Translations under genes and position numbers: made by a program
The notes under the pieces: generated by a model
Seen by the model: only the letters and a program-made list of their open reading frames with translations
What the model was told of the DNA's origin: nothing
Database searches by the model: none
Source of the DNA: Nitrospira_D sp019636945
Lineage (GTDB): Bacteria; Nitrospirota; Nitrospiria; Nitrospirales; Nitrospiraceae
Assembly (NCBI RefSeq): GCF_047338595.1
Contig: NZ_JBLFBO010000005.1
Coordinates: 124,001 to 188,000, forward strand
Direction of reading: 5' to 3'
Length of the DNA: 64,000 nt
Part shown: in pieces, positions 9,813 to 18,611 of the stretch
Numbering within the stretch: position 1 is the first letter of the stretch
Layout: every line of letters begins with the position of its first letter

Positions 9813-10850
9813 ATGACAACCTATCGCGATGCTGGTGTGGATATTGATGCAGGTGATGAATTCGTGGATCGGATCAAGCCGCTCGTTCGATCAACGTTCC
9901 GTCCTGAGGTCCTCACCGATTTAGGAGGATTCGGTGGCCTCTTCGGCCTGCAAGCGGGTCAATACAAGGAGCCGGTCCTGGTCTCCGGAACGGATGGAGT
10001 TGGGACCAAACTAAAGATCGCCTTTATGATGGACAAGCACGACACCGTCGGCATCGATTTGGTCGCTATGTGTGCGAATGATATTGCGGTGAGCGGAGCA
10101 GAACCGCTGTTTTTTTTGGACTATTTTGCGACCGGGAAGTTATCCGTCTCGAAGGCTCAAGAGGTGGTCGCCGGTATCGCCGACGGTTGCCGCCAAGCTG
10201 GTTGTGCATTGATCGGCGGTGAAACCGCCGAAATGCCGTCCTTTTATCCTGATGGGGAATATGACTTGGCCGGATTTGCGGTGGGCGTCGTTGAAAAGTC
10301 AAAAATCGTCGATGGCAAAACGATCAGGCCTGGCGATGCCATTATCGGACTGGCGTCCACCGGGCTGCACAGTAATGGGTACTCATTGGCGCGCCGAGTC
10401 TTGTTCGATCAAGCGAAATTGTCGCCAGCCGATCGAGTGCCTGAACTTGATCGCCCACTGGGTGAGGTCCTGCTTGCGCCGACTAGAATCTATGCGAAGC
10501 AGATTCAGTCTCTTATCCAGGATTTCCCAATCAAAGGGATCGCACACGTTACCGGAGGAGGGATTACTGAAAATTTGCCACGTGTATTTCCACAGGGTGT
10601 GCGGGCGAGGATTACGCGTACGGCTTGGTCGGTTCCATCGATTTTCGGTGTGATGAGCCGATTGGGACGGATCGACCGTGAAGAGATGTACCGGGTGTTC
10701 AATATGGGCGTCGGGCTGATTCTTGTCGTTCCACCTGAATCAGTGTCCGGTGTACTGGCGCGTGCGGCGGTACTGGGAGATCGAGGCTGGCAGATCGGCG
10801 AAATCCTGTCTTCTACCGGGGAGGAACCGGAGGTCGAGTATGTCGATTAG
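9813..10850 (+). CDS. purM: Phosphoribosylformylglycinamidine cyclo-ligase
   Basis: PurM closes the imidazole ring of aminoimidazole ribotide in purine synthesis, using ATP. The 345-residue product starts with the typical TYRDAGVDIDAG segment and carries the glycine-rich VSGTDGVGTKLKIA, CANDIAVSGAEPLFFLDY and GGETAEMP motifs. I chose the ATG at 9813 because homologues begin just before TYRDAGVDID; the open frame extends upstream to 9687 without recognisable sequence. No convincing Shine-Dalgarno sequence precedes this ATG. The stop codon lies inside the start region of purN (11-base overlap), so the two are translationally coupled. Confidence 0.95.
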   Translation: MTTYRDAGVDIDAGDEFVDRIKPLVRSTFRPEVLTDLGGFGGLFGLQAGQYKEPVLVSGTDGVGTKLKIAFMMDKHDTVGIDLVAMCANDIAVSGAEPLFFLDYFATGKLSVSKAQEVVAGIADGCRQAGCALIGGETAEMPSFYPDGEYDLAGFAVGVVEKSKIVDGKTIRPGDAIIGLASTGLHSNGYSLARRVLFDQAKLSPADRVPELDRPLGEVLLAPTRIYAKQIQSLIQDFPIKGIAHVTGGGITENLPRVFPQGVRARITRTAWSVPSIFGVMSRLGRIDREEMYRVFNMGVGLILVVPPESVSGVLARAAVLGDRGWQIGEILSSTGEEPEVEYVD

Positions 10851-11514
10851 CCGAACGACCCCATTGCGTGTGGCGGTTCTGGCATCTGGTCGAGGTTCTA
10901 ATCTGCAAGCGTTGATCGATGCAATCGAAGCGGGGCAGGTACAGGCTCGGATCGTAGCCGTCATCAGCAATAAGAAAGAGGCAGTTGCACTGGAGCGGGC
11001 TCGGAAACACGGAATCAAAGACCTCTTTGTCGATCCCAAACCCTTTGCCGGACGTCCCGATAGTCGTGAGGCATACGACCGATCGTTATTGGAGGTGCTT
11101 CAACAGCACGAAACTGAACTGGTCTTGCTCGCGGGCTACATGAAAATCGTCACGACGGTATTGGTCAATGCCTATGCGAATCGGATGATGAATATTCATC
11201 CCTCTTTGTTGCCGGCCTTCCCGGGATTGGAGGTGCAGAAGAAAGCCATCGATTGGGGTTGCAAGTTGGCGGGCTGTACGGTGCATTTCGTCACGGAAGG
11301 GGTAGATGAAGGGCCGATCATCATTCAAGCAGCCGTGCCGATTCTTGACGCTGATACTCCAGAAGCCCTCGCCGCCAGAATCCTTGTGCAGGAACACAAG
11401 ATCTATCCACGCGCCGTGCAACTCTTCGCGGAGGGTCGGTTAGGAGTGGATGGGCGACGAGTGTTCATCGACAGTGCCAAGCCAGACGGCGAGGTGATTG
11501 TCAGCGCAGTATGA
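10840..11514 (+). CDS. purN: Phosphoribosylglycinamide formyltransferase
   Basis: PurN transfers a formyl group from 10-formyl-THF to GAR in purine synthesis. The 224-residue protein carries the N-terminal VAVLASGRGSNLQALIDAI motif, the catalytic segment MNIHPSLLPAFPG (Asn and His), and GCTVHFVTEGVDEGPIIIQ with the conserved His and Asp. The ATG at 10840 has GGAGG at 10829, inside the end of purM. PurN acts two steps before PurM, so the pair is a natural purine unit. The length is normal for the family. Confidence 0.95.
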   Translation: MSISRTTPLRVAVLASGRGSNLQALIDAIEAGQVQARIVAVISNKKEAVALERARKHGIKDLFVDPKPFAGRPDSREAYDRSLLEVLQQHETELVLLAGYMKIVTTVLVNAYANRMMNIHPSLLPAFPGLEVQKKAIDWGCKLAGCTVHFVTEGVDEGPIIIQAAVPILDADTPEALAARILVQEHKIYPRAVQLFAEGRLGVDGRRVFIDSAKPDGEVIVSAV

Positions 11515-11896
11515 TTGGGCGAAATCAGTACCGTTCGTGAATTGTCAGACGGGAGCACTGTCTGTATCAAGGGAGGCGCTCTCGTTCCCATCGATTTCTC
11601 TCCAATCGACATGCCCACTGATTATCAGAGACGGCCTGTGTGCTGAGCAGTGCAGCCTTTCCCTGCATCTGAAGCAAGACTCCCACACTTGTGTTGTAGC
11701 GTACCGCTCGTTTTACCGCGACTTCCTGATTCATGTTGAGCATCATGGGCGCACGGACCACTGCGAATGGAGGAGTTAGTAGTTAGGATACCAAAAATAT
11801 AGAGGTTCATGTCTTGAATCGCAGTCTCAATGCCTTGCACCTTGAATAGCTCCCCTCCTACAATATCTTTTATTCCGATTGCTGGGTTTTTACGCT
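11515..11896. other. Intergenic region between purN and the PilZ gene
   Basis: No gene is supported here. On the minus strand a 64-codon frame (11567-11761) contains a plausible helical stretch (NMNQEVAVKRAVRYNTSVG), but it has no ribosome-binding site and no family I recognise; it may be an old gene remnant. The last 60 bases before the PilZ gene are AT-richer and may hold its promoter. Confidence 0.5.
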
Positions 11897-12214
11897 ATGC
11901 CCTTTGCTCTCCGTTATCACTACCGCTTTCCGGTTTTCAGCCTCGTGAAGTATGAACGAGGGAATGGGATCGGCTATGGGTCCGTCACGAATCTGTCTTC
12001 CCTTGGATGGCGCATATCAGGGTCTTTACCATTAGAACAGGGGGAGGTGTGCGCTCTCAGGGTCCGACTTCCGACCAAACAATGGGTGTCGGTGGCAGAG
12101 GGGAAGGTTCGTTGGGTCCATGGCGGAGAATGCGGCGTCGAAACGGTGGTGATCGATAAGACATCTCAAGCAAGACTCAACGACTACATCCAAGCCCGCC
12201 TCAAAGCTTTATAA
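11897..12214 (+). CDS. PilZ domain protein
   Basis: This 105-residue protein is essentially one PilZ domain: RYHYRFPV at the N-terminus is followed by GYGSVTNLSSLGWRI, matching the NxSxxG part of the c-di-GMP-binding consensus. The usual RxxxR motif is degenerate (RYHYR retains both arginines). PilZ domains bind c-di-GMP and act as small effector switches. The nearest diguanylate cyclase in the window is at 18612-19616, but no operon link exists. The ATG at 11897 was chosen because it begins just before the domain. It lies at the edge of an accessory region. Confidence 0.75.
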   Translation: MPFALRYHYRFPVFSLVKYERGNGIGYGSVTNLSSLGWRISGSLPLEQGEVCALRVRLPTKQWVSVAEGKVRWVHGGECGVETVVIDKTSQARLNDYIQARLKAL

Positions 12215-12847
12215 GCGGTTAGCCTCCTAAGCCGGGCATGAAGACACCACGCTTTTCAGGACTGAGGGAGATTTAGTCTGTCGGGAAACTATTTGAGCGG
12301 GAATGACTGGGGTTGACCAGTTTAGCTGCGGTTAACAGCACTGCAAATATTTTTGGTGGAGGCACTGGCTGAGTATGCGAGAGAAGGAATCTCTGTCAGC
12401 TTTGCAGCTCCATCACGGGCAGTTTCCTGCTCGTCGGTAGCCTGCGGCTTCTGCCTCAATTGTATTAGCAAATTCCACGCGGTTCTTTGGGGCTTTTGCC
12501 CATAACCTCGACAATCAGACCGGTGGTAACGGTGGCTACTTTGATTGTCGATCACTCCAATATTGATAGGGTCCTGTGGGTTGGTTAAGTCAGGGCCGGA
12601 TGGGCGAGGGTTCTTTTGGGCTTAGCTGCAGCCTTCCGTGAATCCCAGGGCGGGACCGGCTTATCCTCAAGCACAATTCCCGCCCTACGATACCCTGCCG
12701 CTTGCATTTCTGTGGTGTCAGCTAACCCTTCTGCTTCTGCTCATGCTCCTTATGCTCCTTCTCATGCTCATGTTTACACGCCACTGTTTGGATGGATCTG
12801 CCCCTTGATTAGAATGAGGGCATGCGGTCCAAACAACTGGGGCCCCC
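12215..12847. other. Intergenic region at the left edge of the accessory patch
   Basis: About 630 bases without a supported gene. It holds one copy of the 66-base direct repeat (12573-12638). It also holds an 11-base match (12352-12362) to the 3' end of the tRNA-Ala gene at 15474-15484. On the minus strand there is a tiny His/Glu/Lys-rich frame (12722-12784). A 77-codon minus-strand frame at 12322-12555 has no recognisable features. The stretch looks like decayed mobile DNA. Confidence 0.5.
12573..12638. repeat. Direct repeat, copy A (66 bp)
   Basis: This segment matches 13969-14034 at 63 of 66 positions in the same orientation. It begins cctgtgggttggttaagtca and ends cagccttccg. The copies lie on either side of the secreted-protein gene, about 1.4 kb apart. 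Similarity fades on both sides of the 66 bases. No open frame or strong hairpin explains it. Confidence 0.9.
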
Positions 12848-13528
12848 TCAGTACAAACCTGTAGACGTGATAGTTACCTCTAGGCGTGTACTATCGCAGC
12901 TAAATTCCCCTCTTGGGTCTACGATAAAGTATAAGACCTCACCTTTATGAACATGAATATGTTTCAGAGAGAAATTCTGCGTGGTGCCGTTCTCAACAAC
13001 TAAAGTTAGTAGCGTAGCAGACCCTTTATCGATAGTTGCAGTAACACCGTTGCCGCAATTAGCGTCTATGTCAGCAAATAAGCCATGGATCTTGACATTG
13101 CCAGTTATTGGACTTTTCCAGGCCACAATCGAGAATCTATCCTCGCCAGGGTGCATATAAACAGACCCTGGCGGGACATTAAAGTTTTCTAGGGTTACTG
13201 GAGTGCTATTGAAATTAACACACACATCTGGGAGTATGCTTGGTGAGTGCCAACAGGAAAACCCTGCTGGCGTAAAACCGCCACCCAAGAAAATCGCCGG
13301 GGCATCATATTCAGGAATGAATCTATACGTGCTCGGGTTGTGTGCAATGGTATGACTCTCCATAAAATACCAAACGTCATCGGCCCCCTGCTTGAATGAA
13401 ATTTGATTTAAAGTACCCAGTACGTCTCCCGGTAGTTCCCACTTTGCATTACCCTCATCCCTATGTGCGTAGGTAGCTGGCGCTATAAAGAGAGCGCCTA
13501 ATAAGATTGACAGTGCAAGTGTTTTCAT
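12848..13528 (-). CDS. Secreted protein of unknown function in an accessory patch
   Basis: From the ATG at 13528 (226 residues, with AGGAG nine bases upstream) the product has a clear signal peptide, MKTLALSILLGALFIAPATYA, with cleavage expected after the last Ala. The mature part is beta-strand-like and includes a VYMHPGEDRFSIVAWKSP segment and a DANCGNGVTATIDKG segment. The latter resembles the loop of carbohydrate-binding or jelly-roll type secreted domains, but I cannot assign a family. Four cysteines could form disulphides, consistent with a periplasmic or extracellular location. It is flanked by two copies of a 66-base repeat and is AT-richer than the core genes, so acquisition by transfer is likely. 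Confidence 0.7.
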   Translation of the reverse strand: MKTLALSILLGALFIAPATYAHRDEGNAKWELPGDVLGTLNQISFKQGADDVWYFMESHTIAHNPSTYRFIPEYDAPAIFLGGGFTPAGFSCWHSPSILPDVCVNFNSTPVTLENFNVPPGSVYMHPGEDRFSIVAWKSPITGNVKIHGLFADIDANCGNGVTATIDKGSATLLTLVVENGTTQNFSLKHIHVHKGEVLYFIVDPRGEFSCDSTRLEVTITSTGLY

Positions 13529-14100
13529 TGTTGTGTCTCCTTTCTCCCCTTTGAAAATGGTGGCTTCAAGTTCTACGTACAACTGGTGGATAATGGCATA
13601 GTTGAAAACAAGGAGGGCCCTTCCTCTTCCCTGACATCAGCCTGTTGATAGCAAACGGCCTTCGGTTCTCAAATTGCAAACGCTCATTGCCTACACACCT
13701 TTACGCCAGAGCTACAACACGGCATTGCGTCGTTCTTCACATCCCATGCGTTAAAGAGCAGGGATCGTGCCCGCTGGGATGATCGACGCTCAGTGGGGTG
13801 AGACACTCCTCTATCAACGAGATATGCAGGAATATTTATGATGTCTGCAGAGCGTGCAAGGCTGGTGGGGTATGAATGGTCATTTCGCTAGGGAGATTCT
13901 GTAGACAAATGCGACAGTCAAAAGGTCGTAGTTTGCGTCGCTTGCCGATGATGCCAGTAGAGAAACGGCCCTGTGAGTTGGTTAAGTCAGGGCCGGATGG
14001 GCGAGAGGTCTTTTGGGCTTAGCTGCAGCCTTCCGATACTCCCATGGGGGGGACTGGCCTAGGATCAATCCATAAGCCTATCTTGGCTTGTATTCCAAAC
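13529..14100. other. Intergenic region between the secreted-protein gene and the IS element
   Basis: No gene is supported in this 570-base stretch; all frames are short and frequently interrupted. It holds the promoter side of the secreted-protein gene and, at 13969-14034, copy B of the direct repeat. The remaining sequence shows nothing I can name. Confidence 0.5.
13969..14034. repeat. Direct repeat, copy B (66 bp)
   Basis: Second copy of the repeat at 12573-12638, same orientation, with three substitutions. It lies about 70 bases left of the IS3-family element. Confidence 0.9.
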
Positions 14101-14168
14101 TATTCTGCTCCCCTTGAAATTGAGACCACCGTCAAGACATGGTCCTGATGTGGACCAAGGAGGTGGTG

Positions 14169-14456
14169 ATGGCAGCGGAATCAGCGGAACCGATTGAGCG
14201 ATGGACGGCCAAACGACGTGTGACGCTGGTCGTGAGTCTTCTGAAGGGGGAGACTTCGGTGGCGGAGGCGGCCCGGCTGCATGGGCTGACGGTGGCTGAG
14301 AATGCACTGCGTACACGGCAGAAGGACGAAGATGCGGTCAAGGACGAGCAGATCAAGAAATTGAAACAAAAGATCGGGGATCGGGTCCTGGACAACGATA
14401 TTTTACGAGAGGCGTTGAAGCCCTACCATTTGGACCGGAAGACATCCGACGCGTGA
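14169..14456 (+). CDS. IS3-family transposase OrfA
   Basis: This 95-residue protein has an N-terminal helix-turn-helix (KRRVTLVVSLLKGETSVAEAARLHGLTV) followed by a Lys/Asp-rich coiled-coil-like stretch, the normal layout of IS3 OrfA. It binds the IS ends. The ATG at 14169 has AAGGAGGTGGTG upstream. Its stop overlaps the GTG of orfB (14453-14456), placing orfB in the -1 frame. The OrfAB fusion usual for IS3 elements would need a frameshift near here. Confidence 0.88.
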   Translation: MAAESAEPIERWTAKRRVTLVVSLLKGETSVAEAARLHGLTVAENALRTRQKDEDAVKDEQIKKLKQKIGDRVLDNDILREALKPYHLDRKTSDA

Positions 14457-15283
14457 GAGCCCCGCTGTCGGGTGTCTCGGAACGGCGGAGTTGCCGCGTA
14501 TTGGCCGTCGGACGGGCCCGGCTGCATCGCGCCCCAGTACGTCGTCGACGTCCTGTGGCCGTGGACCCACCGTGGGCCGAGCCACTCAGGCAATTGATTC
14601 AGCAACATTCCACGTTCGGCTATCGGCAGCTGTGGGCCGTGCTGCGTGGCCAGACGCTCCATCGCGTAAACAAGAAAGCCGTGTATCGAGTACTCCGGCA
14701 GAAGAAGTGGTTGGTGCATCAGCGGTCGTGTACCCCGCGGCCGCGTGCACAGGGCTGGATTAGCCAAGCCAGCCGCAGTAATGAACGGTGGGCGATGGAC
14801 GTGACGCATATTCCATGTGGGCAAGACGGCTGGGGCCATCTCGTCGCCGTGATTGATTGCCATGATCGGGAAATCGTGGGTTACGAGTTCGCGTTACGGA
14901 GTCGGGCGAAGGAAGCCGAGCGCGCCGTCGAAGCGGCTTGTCTCCAACACTTCTGGACGCTCCGACCTGCGAACGCGCTAGTCTTACGCAGTGATAACGG
15001 GCTGATTTTCCAGAGTCGCCGGTTTCGTCAGGCCTGTCGAGACGATCGGCTCCAGCAGGAGTTCATCACGCCCTATACGCTTGAGCAGAATGGGATGATT
15101 GAGCGGTTCTTTCGAAGTTTGAAAGACGAGTGTGTCTGGCAGCACACGTTCCAGACGTTTGAGGAGGCGCGGCGGATCATTCGGGACTGGGTTCACTGGT
15201 ACAACGAGGAACGGCCTCATAGCGCCCTTGGGTATTGGAGTCCGGTCCAATATCGCGCGCAACAATCAACCCAGGTGGCTTGA
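14453..15283 (+). CDS. IS3-family transposase OrfB (DDE integrase domain)
   Basis: The 276-residue protein carries an N-terminal HTH_21-like segment (QQHSTFGYRQLWAVLRG) and an rve integrase core. The DDE residues are visible: Asp in WAMDVTHI, Asp in LRSDNGLIF and Glu in NGMIERFFRSLKDECVW. The C-terminal WYNEERPHSALGYWSP is typical of the family. The reading frame is intact, so the element may still be active. Its GTG start overlaps the orfA stop. Confidence 0.93.
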   Translation: MRAPLSGVSERRSCRVLAVGRARLHRAPVRRRRPVAVDPPWAEPLRQLIQQHSTFGYRQLWAVLRGQTLHRVNKKAVYRVLRQKKWLVHQRSCTPRPRAQGWISQASRSNERWAMDVTHIPCGQDGWGHLVAVIDCHDREIVGYEFALRSRAKEAERAVEAACLQHFWTLRPANALVLRSDNGLIFQSRRFRQACRDDRLQQEFITPYTLEQNGMIERFFRSLKDECVWQHTFQTFEEARRIIRDWVHWYNEERPHSALGYWSPVQYRAQQSTQVA

Positions 15284-15301
15284 TTTTAGGGGAGCACTAC
15301 A

Positions 15302-15466
15302 CTGGCTACTGTGACCCAGCGCAACGTTGATAAGGTGCGGAGTGACCTGCGGATTTTGATGGGTGAGCAGATCTATCTGCACCCGACGGCTGATGGACAA
15401 GAACGGTTTCTGACGGCTGAAGTTTCCGGTGATTATGAGGGACTGTACCGGCCTTGCTACTGGTAA
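15302..15466 (+). pseudogene. C-terminal fragment of a recombinase, truncated by the IS element
   Basis: Immediately right of the IS end, an open frame of about 54 codons reads like the tail of a site-specific recombinase: RSDLRILMGEQIYLHP followed by LTAEVSGDYEGL. It has no start of its own and the upstream part is absent, so the IS probably replaced or separated it. It ends ten bases from the 3' end of the tRNA-Ala gene, the position expected for an integrase of an element inserted in a tRNA gene. The recombinase assignment rests on pattern similarity only. Confidence 0.45.
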
Positions 15467-15475
15467 AAATAAATT

Positions 15476-15551
15476 TGGTGGAGGGCAGGGGAGTTGAACC
15501 CCCGACCCCTACGTTGCGAACGTAGTGCTCTCCCAACTGAGCTAGCCCCCC
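15476..15551 (-). tRNA. tRNA-Ala, anticodon CGC
   Basis: Read on the minus strand, the 76-base sequence starts GGGGGGCTAGCTCAG and ends with an encoded CCA. The acceptor stem pairs GGGGGGC with GCCCTCC (one G-T pair). The anticodon arm is CTACG-TTCGCAA-CGTAG, giving anticodon CGC for the GCG alanine codon. The T arm has TTCAACT in the loop. The 3' end abuts the accessory patch, and the gene may have served as its integration target. Confidence 0.95.
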
Positions 15552-15860
15552 ACGCTTGGGATGTTGGGATGGCGCGACTCGTGAATCCCGCAGGGTTTGC
15601 CGCACATAATCGTACAGGCTTGTTGCCGCGGTCGAAGAACGGGGAGGAAGAGTGAATCGCGCTTCCCGTGATCGGCATTATACACAACCTGTGGTCGAGA
15701 CTCTACCAGTACCTTTCTCAGTCATCTGAGGTATGCCTCGTTCGGAGCTGGTATCTTTCCGACACGCGTGTAATCCACAAAATGGACAGGCCTGACCGTA
15801 AACCCTTCTCCGATCTCAGGTGTTGCTGGAATGAAGGACTGCAGAGAATGGATAGGATGC
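15552..15860. other. Intergenic region between tRNA-Ala and the HPt gene
   Basis: About 310 bases with no supported gene. It should hold the tRNA promoter (on the minus strand, around 15560-15620) and the 3' untranslated end of the signalling operon. I see no strong terminator hairpin with a T-run. Confidence 0.45.
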
Positions 15861-16187
15861 TCAACGATAGAGCACGGTAACTCGATTGAGAAAGTCTTCC
15901 AGCTCAACGATACAGAGTTCGATGGTGGGCAGATCGTGCTGTTTTGCCGCATGCTCTAGCCTCGCACCGATTTCTGAAATGTGATCAAATCCATATCCTC
16001 CGCCATCACCTTTCATGCGGTGGCCCAGTGTCTGAAGTGTTGCGAAGTCTTGAGCACCCACTGCGATACGAAGGGTCTGCAAATCCTTCCTCTTATTTCC
16101 CAGGAAGATCGGCGCAATATCTTCAAGATCACGACTGATTTCTACAGGTATCGGTGTGCGAGGGGCAGATGATTGAGGAGGTATCAT
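15861..16187 (-). CDS. Histidine phosphotransfer (HPt) protein
   Basis: This 108-residue protein is a stand-alone HPt domain. The phospho-accepting His lies in TLGHRMKGDGGGYGFD, the standard HxxKG pattern, inside a helical bundle. Its start overlaps the stop of the hybrid kinase gene (16184-16187), so the two are translationally coupled and it should relay phosphate between that kinase's receiver domains and another regulator. The two response regulators encoded upstream (18612-20302) are candidate end points. Confidence 0.88.
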   Translation of the reverse strand: MIPPQSSAPRTPIPVEISRDLEDIAPIFLGNKRKDLQTLRIAVGAQDFATLQTLGHRMKGDGGGYGFDHISEIGARLEHAAKQHDLPTIELCIVELEDFLNRVTVLYR

Positions 16188-18472
16188 GAAGTGGCGTGCT
16201 CCTTATAGGCATGAAGGATTTCGAGCAGCGTCGATTTCTTCACGGGTTTGGTAACATGCGTGTTGCACCCAGCCTCAAGAATCCGAGTCCCTTCTTCCCG
16301 TAGAGCCAATGCCGTCAGGGCAATAATCGGTGTTGCGGGGAGGTCGTGATCTCGTTCCCATGCTCGGATCGCCATGGTCGCCGTATAGCCATCCATCACG
16401 GGCATCTGGATGTCCATCAAGATCAGATCGTAATGGGTGGTCTTGACTTTCTCGACGGCAATCCCGCCATGGTCTGCGACGTCAAGGAGATAGTCGGTCT
16501 TCTTCAAGTAGGATCGAATCAAGAGTTGATTGTCAGGTGAATCCTCGACGAGAAGGACTTGAAAGGGCCTGTCTGAACCACTCAACGATATTTTCATGGT
16601 CTCAGTGGGCGTCGCCGGCAGGGGGATTCCCTTTCTCCGGCTCAGAGCGATTCGGATTGATTGGAGTAGATCTGTGCGGCGAATCGGTTTGATGAGATAG
16701 CCGCCGAGGCCAAGGTCATAGGTGCGGGCGATATCGTCAGCCCAGTGGTTTGAGGTCATCATGACCATGGTGAGGTCTTTTCTGCCTGGCGACTGGTTGA
16801 GCTGTTCGACGACCTGAAACCCGTTCATCTCGGGCATGCGGCAATCAAGCAGCATGATGTCATAGTTCTGTCGATACTCTTGTCCACTGAGGAGTAGGTC
16901 TAAGGCAGCCTTCCCGTCCGGTGCATCCGTCACCCGAGCGCCCCATGTCTGTAATGTTTCACGAAGGATCAGGCGATTAGTCGGATGGTCATCCACGACC
17001 AAGACATTCACTCCGGTAAGATCGATTGGTGGAGAGGATTTCTGCATGAGGGCGTCTGTCTGCACCTGAAGGCCGAGGGAGCAGTGAAATGTACTCCCTT
17101 CGCCAAGGGTACTCTCCGCCCAGATCCGACCCTGCATCTGTTCCACAAGCCGTTTGGTAATTGCGAGGCCAAGTCCAGTCCCTCCATACTGCCTGGTTGT
17201 TGACGCATGGGCCTGGGTGAAACTTTCAAAAATGGCTGTGAGTTTATCGGTCGGGATTCCAATTCCCGTGTCACTGACTGAAATTCGAATCGCACCGGCG
17301 GTATTCCGGTCTGGGTCGTTGATGATGCGAATCTCAACGTTTCCCGTCTCGGTAAATTTAATGGCATTGCCGATAAGGTTGATGACGATTTGGGTCAGAC
17401 GTGTTGGGTCGCCGATCAAGTCGCACGGGACCTGTCGGTCGATATGAGACGTTAACTCCAGTCCCTTTTCGTTGGCTCGCAGGGCTAATATGTCGATGGC
17501 TTTGTCAAGGACTTCATTGAGGTCAAATTCAATGGTCTCCAATTCAAGATGCCCGGCCTCAACTTTCGAGAGATCGAGGATATCGTTGATCAGGTTGAGG
17601 AGTGTCCCCCCCGCGCGTCTAAAAATGCGCAGGTACTTTCGTTGATCAGGGGTCAGTGGCGTCTCCCAGAGGAGGTCGGCCATGCCGATGATCGCATTCA
17701 TCGGAGTTCGAATTTCATGACTCATACTGGCGAGAAATTCGCTCTTGGCGCGATTGGCTACCTCGGCGACTTCTTTGGCGACTCGAAGCACCTGTTCCGC
17801 GTGATGTCGTTCGGTTGCTTCAAGTGCGAGTGTCGCCAGAGTCGCGAGCATGCAGCAGAGGTACACGTCTTGTTGACTCCACCGTCGAGGTTTTTCGACA
17901 GATTCAGCGCAGAGTATCCCGACAAGCTCCCCTTTCCGCCTGATTGGCGCACTCAGTGTGGATTGAATCTTAAATCGAGCGAAGTAGATCTGTGCCAGGT
18001 CGCGGGTTCGGGGATCCTGGGAAGCCTGCTCTATCGCGACGGCGCGACGTTCACGGCGTAGTGAGTGAAGATACGCAGGACAGTCGTTGTATTTGAAGAT
18101 GAGTCCTGGATTGGGGTGCCCTTGCCTGGGTTCAGTCAGGTCAAGGAATATGAGTTCATGCTGGTCTTCAGACAACAGCCATATACTCGCGCGGTTGACT
18201 CGAAGGAGTTTGGCGCAGGTGTGAGAAATCGCCCGGAACGCTTGGACCATGTCACCACTGCTTAGGGCCTCGCTTTGCGCTAGTTGCTGGAGCACATCCT
18301 GGTACTGCTTCAGAACGGCAGTTGAGTTGCGTTTCGGCGACGGCGGAGCTGAGCGGGGAGTTGCGGACTTCCGTGCGGTGATCGCTTGATTGGGAGAGGT
18401 ACGAGTCCGTCGAGAGCGCTGAGCGGGTTTCGAAACCCGGTTATGAGATTCTACCCGTGGATGTCGTGGCAT
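16184..18472 (-). CDS. Hybrid histidine kinase: GAF, HisKA, HATPase, two receivers
   Basis: The 762-residue soluble kinase has a basic, disordered N-terminus (about 1-45), a GAF domain (about 60-215), and a HisKA domain with the His in SHEIRTPMNAIIGMADLL near residue 245. The ATPase domain carries NLIGNAIKFTE, DTGIGIP and GGTGLGLAI. Two receiver domains follow: the first has Asp in MLLDCRMPEMNG, the second in LILMDIQMPVMDG, both with the conserved Thr/Ser and Lys. No membrane segment is present, so the signal is probably a small ligand or redox change sensed by GAF. The coupled HPt gene completes a four-step phosphorelay. Confidence 0.9.
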   Translation of the reverse strand: MPRHPRVESHNRVSKPAQRSRRTRTSPNQAITARKSATPRSAPPSPKRNSTAVLKQYQDVLQQLAQSEALSSGDMVQAFRAISHTCAKLLRVNRASIWLLSEDQHELIFLDLTEPRQGHPNPGLIFKYNDCPAYLHSLRRERRAVAIEQASQDPRTRDLAQIYFARFKIQSTLSAPIRRKGELVGILCAESVEKPRRWSQQDVYLCCMLATLATLALEATERHHAEQVLRVAKEVAEVANRAKSEFLASMSHEIRTPMNAIIGMADLLWETPLTPDQRKYLRIFRRAGGTLLNLINDILDLSKVEAGHLELETIEFDLNEVLDKAIDILALRANEKGLELTSHIDRQVPCDLIGDPTRLTQIVINLIGNAIKFTETGNVEIRIINDPDRNTAGAIRISVSDTGIGIPTDKLTAIFESFTQAHASTTRQYGGTGLGLAITKRLVEQMQGRIWAESTLGEGSTFHCSLGLQVQTDALMQKSSPPIDLTGVNVLVVDDHPTNRLILRETLQTWGARVTDAPDGKAALDLLLSGQEYRQNYDIMLLDCRMPEMNGFQVVEQLNQSPGRKDLTMVMMTSNHWADDIARTYDLGLGGYLIKPIRRTDLLQSIRIALSRRKGIPLPATPTETMKISLSGSDRPFQVLLVEDSPDNQLLIRSYLKKTDYLLDVADHGGIAVEKVKTTHYDLILMDIQMPVMDGYTATMAIRAWERDHDLPATPIIALTALALREEGTRILEAGCNTHVTKPVKKSTLLEILHAYKEHATS

Positions 18473-18611
18473 GAGCCCATGAATACTTCAGAGAATAGGT
18501 AGGCCCGCTGGTCGGTGTGTCCGTCTATTCCGAGGACACCGTCGATTCGGCTCGGTACTTTCACGCAATCCCGAGTGCAGCGAGGCGATACAATTGTGTA
18601 CGAACGGTCGG

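Larger units (their letters stand above)
14101..15301 (+). mobile_element. IS3-family insertion sequence, about 1.2 kb, apparently complete
   Basis: Two overlapping transposase frames are bounded by imperfect inverted ends. The left end begins tattctgctcccct (from 14101); the right end, read on the minus strand, begins tgtagtgctcccct (ending at 15301). The tgctcccct core is identical in both. No short target duplication is visible directly outside these ends, so either the exact boundaries are off by a few bases or the flanks have been rearranged. The element sits beside a truncated recombinase fragment. Confidence 0.8.

Noticed and set aside
11567..11761. 64-codon minus-strand frame between purN and the PilZ gene
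   Set aside because: The helical stretch is suggestive, but there is no start signal or family; could be a remnant.
12616..12864. 82-codon plus-strand frame overlapping the end of the secreted-protein gene
   Set aside because: Low-complexity and overlaps a better-supported gene on the other strand.
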